A DNA stretch of 7,656 bases. It comes from an uncultured Lachnospiraceae bacterium. Its GTDB lineage: Bacteria; Bacillota; Clostridia; Lachnospirales; Lachnospiraceae. This document shows, piece by piece, positions 6,272 through 7,656 of the stretch; positions within the stretch are counted from its first letter, which is position 1, and each line of letters begins with the position of its first letter. The DNA lies in NCBI GenBank assembly GCA_902463835.1, contig CABQGZ010000147.1:1-7656 (forward strand). The letters run 5' to 3'. A program made the translations under genes and the position numbers. The notes under the pieces are model-generated. The model made no database searches. It was not told the origin of the DNA and worked only from the letters and a program-made list of their open reading frames with translations.

Positions 6272-7516
6272 ATGAAAGAGACAAAAGAAACAAAGGTTGT
6301 GGACATCGATTACGCGGAATGCGCGGTGCCACAGGAAAACAGGAGAGGCATTGTAACCATGTTCATGATCATGCTGGGATTCACATTTTTCTCCGCAAGC
6401 ATGTGGGTGGGCCAGCAGTTGGCAGACGGCCTGGACTTCTGGGGTTTTATCGGCTCCATCATTCTGGGCGGAATTATCCTGGGTGCATACACCGGCCTTC
6501 TGGGCTACGTGGGCGGTAAGACGGGACTCAGCATGGATCTGCTTGCCCAGCGGGCATTCGGCAAGAAGGGTTCTTACCTTTCCTCCGCCATAATCAGCTT
6601 TACCCAGATCGGGTGGTTCGGCGTCGGCATCGCCATGTTCGCCATTCCTGTATCCAAGGAATTGCTGGGAGGAAGTGAAGCGGCACAGTGGGGTCTGGTG
6701 ATCGTGGCTGGCATCTGTATGACAGCCTCCGCTTATTTCGGAATCAAATCCCTCACCATTGTCAGCTACATTGCAGTACCCCTGGTTGCCATCCTGGGAA
6801 CTGTTGCCATGATTATGGCTGTCTCCCGGGGGGACGGCACCATCATTGACCAGTTTGCCAACAACAGCGGCACACTGACCATCATCGGCGGAGCCGGCCT
6901 GGTAATCGGTTCCTTTGTATCCGGCGGCACTGCCACCCCCAACTTTACACGCTTTGCCAAAAATGGGAAGGTAGGCGCCATCACCACCGTCATAGCCTTC
7001 TTCATCGGCAACTCCCTCATGTTCTTCTTCGGTGCGGTCTCCTCCATTTTCGCAGGCGGCAACGACATCTTTGAAGTCATGATCAACCTGAACCTCTTCT
7101 ATCTGGCTGTGCTGGTGCTTGGCCTCAATATCTGGACCACCAACGACAACGCCCTGTACTCTGCCGGGCTTGGCCTCGCCAACATCTTCCATCAGAAGAA
7201 GAAACCCATGGTTCTCGTATCCGGTGTGATCGGAACGGTTGCCGCAGTATGGCTGTACAACAATTTCTGCAACTGGCTGAACGTCCTAAACTGCACGCTG
7301 CCGCCCATCGGTATTCTTCTGGTTCTGGCCTATTTTATGCACAGAAAGGATTATGACGACGGCAAAGAGCCTATGGTGGTGGACTGGTTTGCAGTGATCG
7401 GCGTCATCCTGGGCGCAGTGACAGCCAATCTGCTGCCCTGGGGAATCGCCTCCATCAATGGGATGGTGGTGGCTGTGGTCTGCTATCTGGTTGGGCAGCT
7501 GGTGCATAAGAAATAG
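6272..7516 (+). CDS. codB: Cytosine permease CodB (NCS1 transporter family)
   Basis: A 414-residue integral membrane protein that imports cytosine with a coupling cation. Compared from memory with Escherichia coli CodB (419 residues), it matches along its whole length. Shared blocks include GFTFFSASMW (36-45), LLGYVGGKTGL (76-86), TQIGWFGVGIAMFAIPV (111-127), VIGSFVSGGT (211-220), FFIGNSLMFFFGA (243-255), LGLNIWTTNDNALY (283-296), GTVAAVWLYNNF (321-332) and PPIG (344-347). About twelve hydrophobic segments are visible, as in NCS1 proteins. The ATG at 6272 follows AAGGAAGG at 6253-6260. It is the second gene of an operon behind the phosphoribosyltransferase. The usual partner in enterobacteria, cytosine deaminase (codA), is not in the window; it could lie beyond the right edge or elsewhere. 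After the stop there is no clear terminator, and repeats begin 4 nt later. Confidence 0.95.
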   Translation: MKETKETKVVDIDYAECAVPQENRRGIVTMFMIMLGFTFFSASMWVGQQLADGLDFWGFIGSIILGGIILGAYTGLLGYVGGKTGLSMDLLAQRAFGKKGSYLSSAIISFTQIGWFGVGIAMFAIPVSKELLGGSEAAQWGLVIVAGICMTASAYFGIKSLTIVSYIAVPLVAILGTVAMIMAVSRGDGTIIDQFANNSGTLTIIGGAGLVIGSFVSGGTATPNFTRFAKNGKVGAITTVIAFFIGNSLMFFFGAVSSIFAGGNDIFEVMINLNLFYLAVLVLGLNIWTTNDNALYSAGLGLANIFHQKKKPMVLVSGVIGTVAAVWLYNNFCNWLNVLNCTLPPIGILLVLAYFMHRKDYDDGKEPMVVDWFAVIGVILGAVTANLLPWGIASINGMVVAVVCYLVGQLVHKK

Positions 7517-7519
7517 TAA

Positions 7520-7584
7520 AAAGGGCAGCTTCATATCAGACGCAATGGGTCGCCCCAGGGAAAGGGCAGCCTCATATCAGACGC
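7520..7584. repeat. 24-bp direct repeat, 41-bp period, just after codB
   Basis: AAAGGGCAGC-Y-TCATATCAGACGC occurs at 7520-7543 and 7561-7584, differing at a single T/C position. The spacer (7544-7560) contains TCGCCCCAGG, also found near the repeat arms at 906-913 and 1058-1050 (the latter on the minus strand). The second unit runs into copy B of the interspersed repeat family. Confidence 0.85.
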
Positions 7585-7656
7585 GCTCTCGCTCCATGCA
7601 GAAACGTAGCGGACACTAAGCGCGCGAACCATTATCATGGTCCGCTTGCTAAGTGC
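7550..7656 (-). repeat. Interspersed repeat family, copy B (runs off the window)
   Basis: Read leftward from 7656, this is the inverted counterpart of copy A: GCACTTAGC at 7656-7648, TTAGTGTCCGCTACG, TGGAGCGAGAGCGCGTCTGA, CATATC (plus-strand view) and then CCTGGGGCGA. The spacing between the CATATCAGACG block and the CGCCCCAGG block is 13 nt in both copies, but those 13 bases differ. A hairpin at 7624-7645 (GCGAACCAT, TATC loop, ATGGTCCGC) corresponds to the one at 965-983. The outer part lies beyond the right edge. Confidence 0.8.

Noticed and set aside
6164..7192. 342-residue open frame antisense to codB
   Set aside because: codB is unmistakable on the plus strand; the antisense product is rich in Gly, Asp and His and lacks domain features.

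Overview
The window looks like chromosomal DNA from a Firmicute of class Clostridia, most likely a member of the Lachnospiraceae. This is an inference from gene content: a sporulation-linked bofA-type gene beside a yaaL/DUF2508 gene, AGGAGG-type ribosome binding sites, sigma-A-type promoters, and lachnospiraceal-looking conserved proteins. No rRNA, tRNA, CRISPR array, transposase or phage gene is visible.

Layout. At the left edge a BofA-family gene runs leftward off the window. A DUF2508 (YaaL-family) gene diverges from it, starting at 432. From 657 to 1130 there is no credible gene. That stretch is a dense, structured repeat block holding a long hairpin (about 874-1089) with a perfect 25-bp inverted repeat and a further nested stem inside. 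Next comes a leftward two-gene operon, read from 4863 down to 1131: a class I SAM-dependent methyltransferase, then an 831-residue membrane-anchored extracytoplasmic protein that ends in what looks like a degenerate C39-like domain. The two genes overlap by 8 bp. Between 4870 and 5155 lies a divergent promoter region with a leader containing a 45-bp direct repeat. Rightward from it runs a second two-gene operon: an orphan type I phosphoribosyltransferase and a cytosine permease (codB). The last 140 bases hold a 24-bp direct repeat and a second, inverted copy of the repeat family seen at 953-1040.

How the genes may work together. CodB imports cytosine, and the co-transcribed phosphoribosyltransferase may act on a nucleobase or a derived compound. 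The linkage suggests pyrimidine salvage, but neither cytosine deaminase nor uracil phosphoribosyltransferase is seen here. The methyltransferase and the large surface protein form a translationally coupled pair of unknown purpose.

The least explained content is the repeat family. Its two visible copies sit at gene 3' ends in opposite orientation, about 6.6 kb apart, and keep a small hairpin through at least one paired base change.
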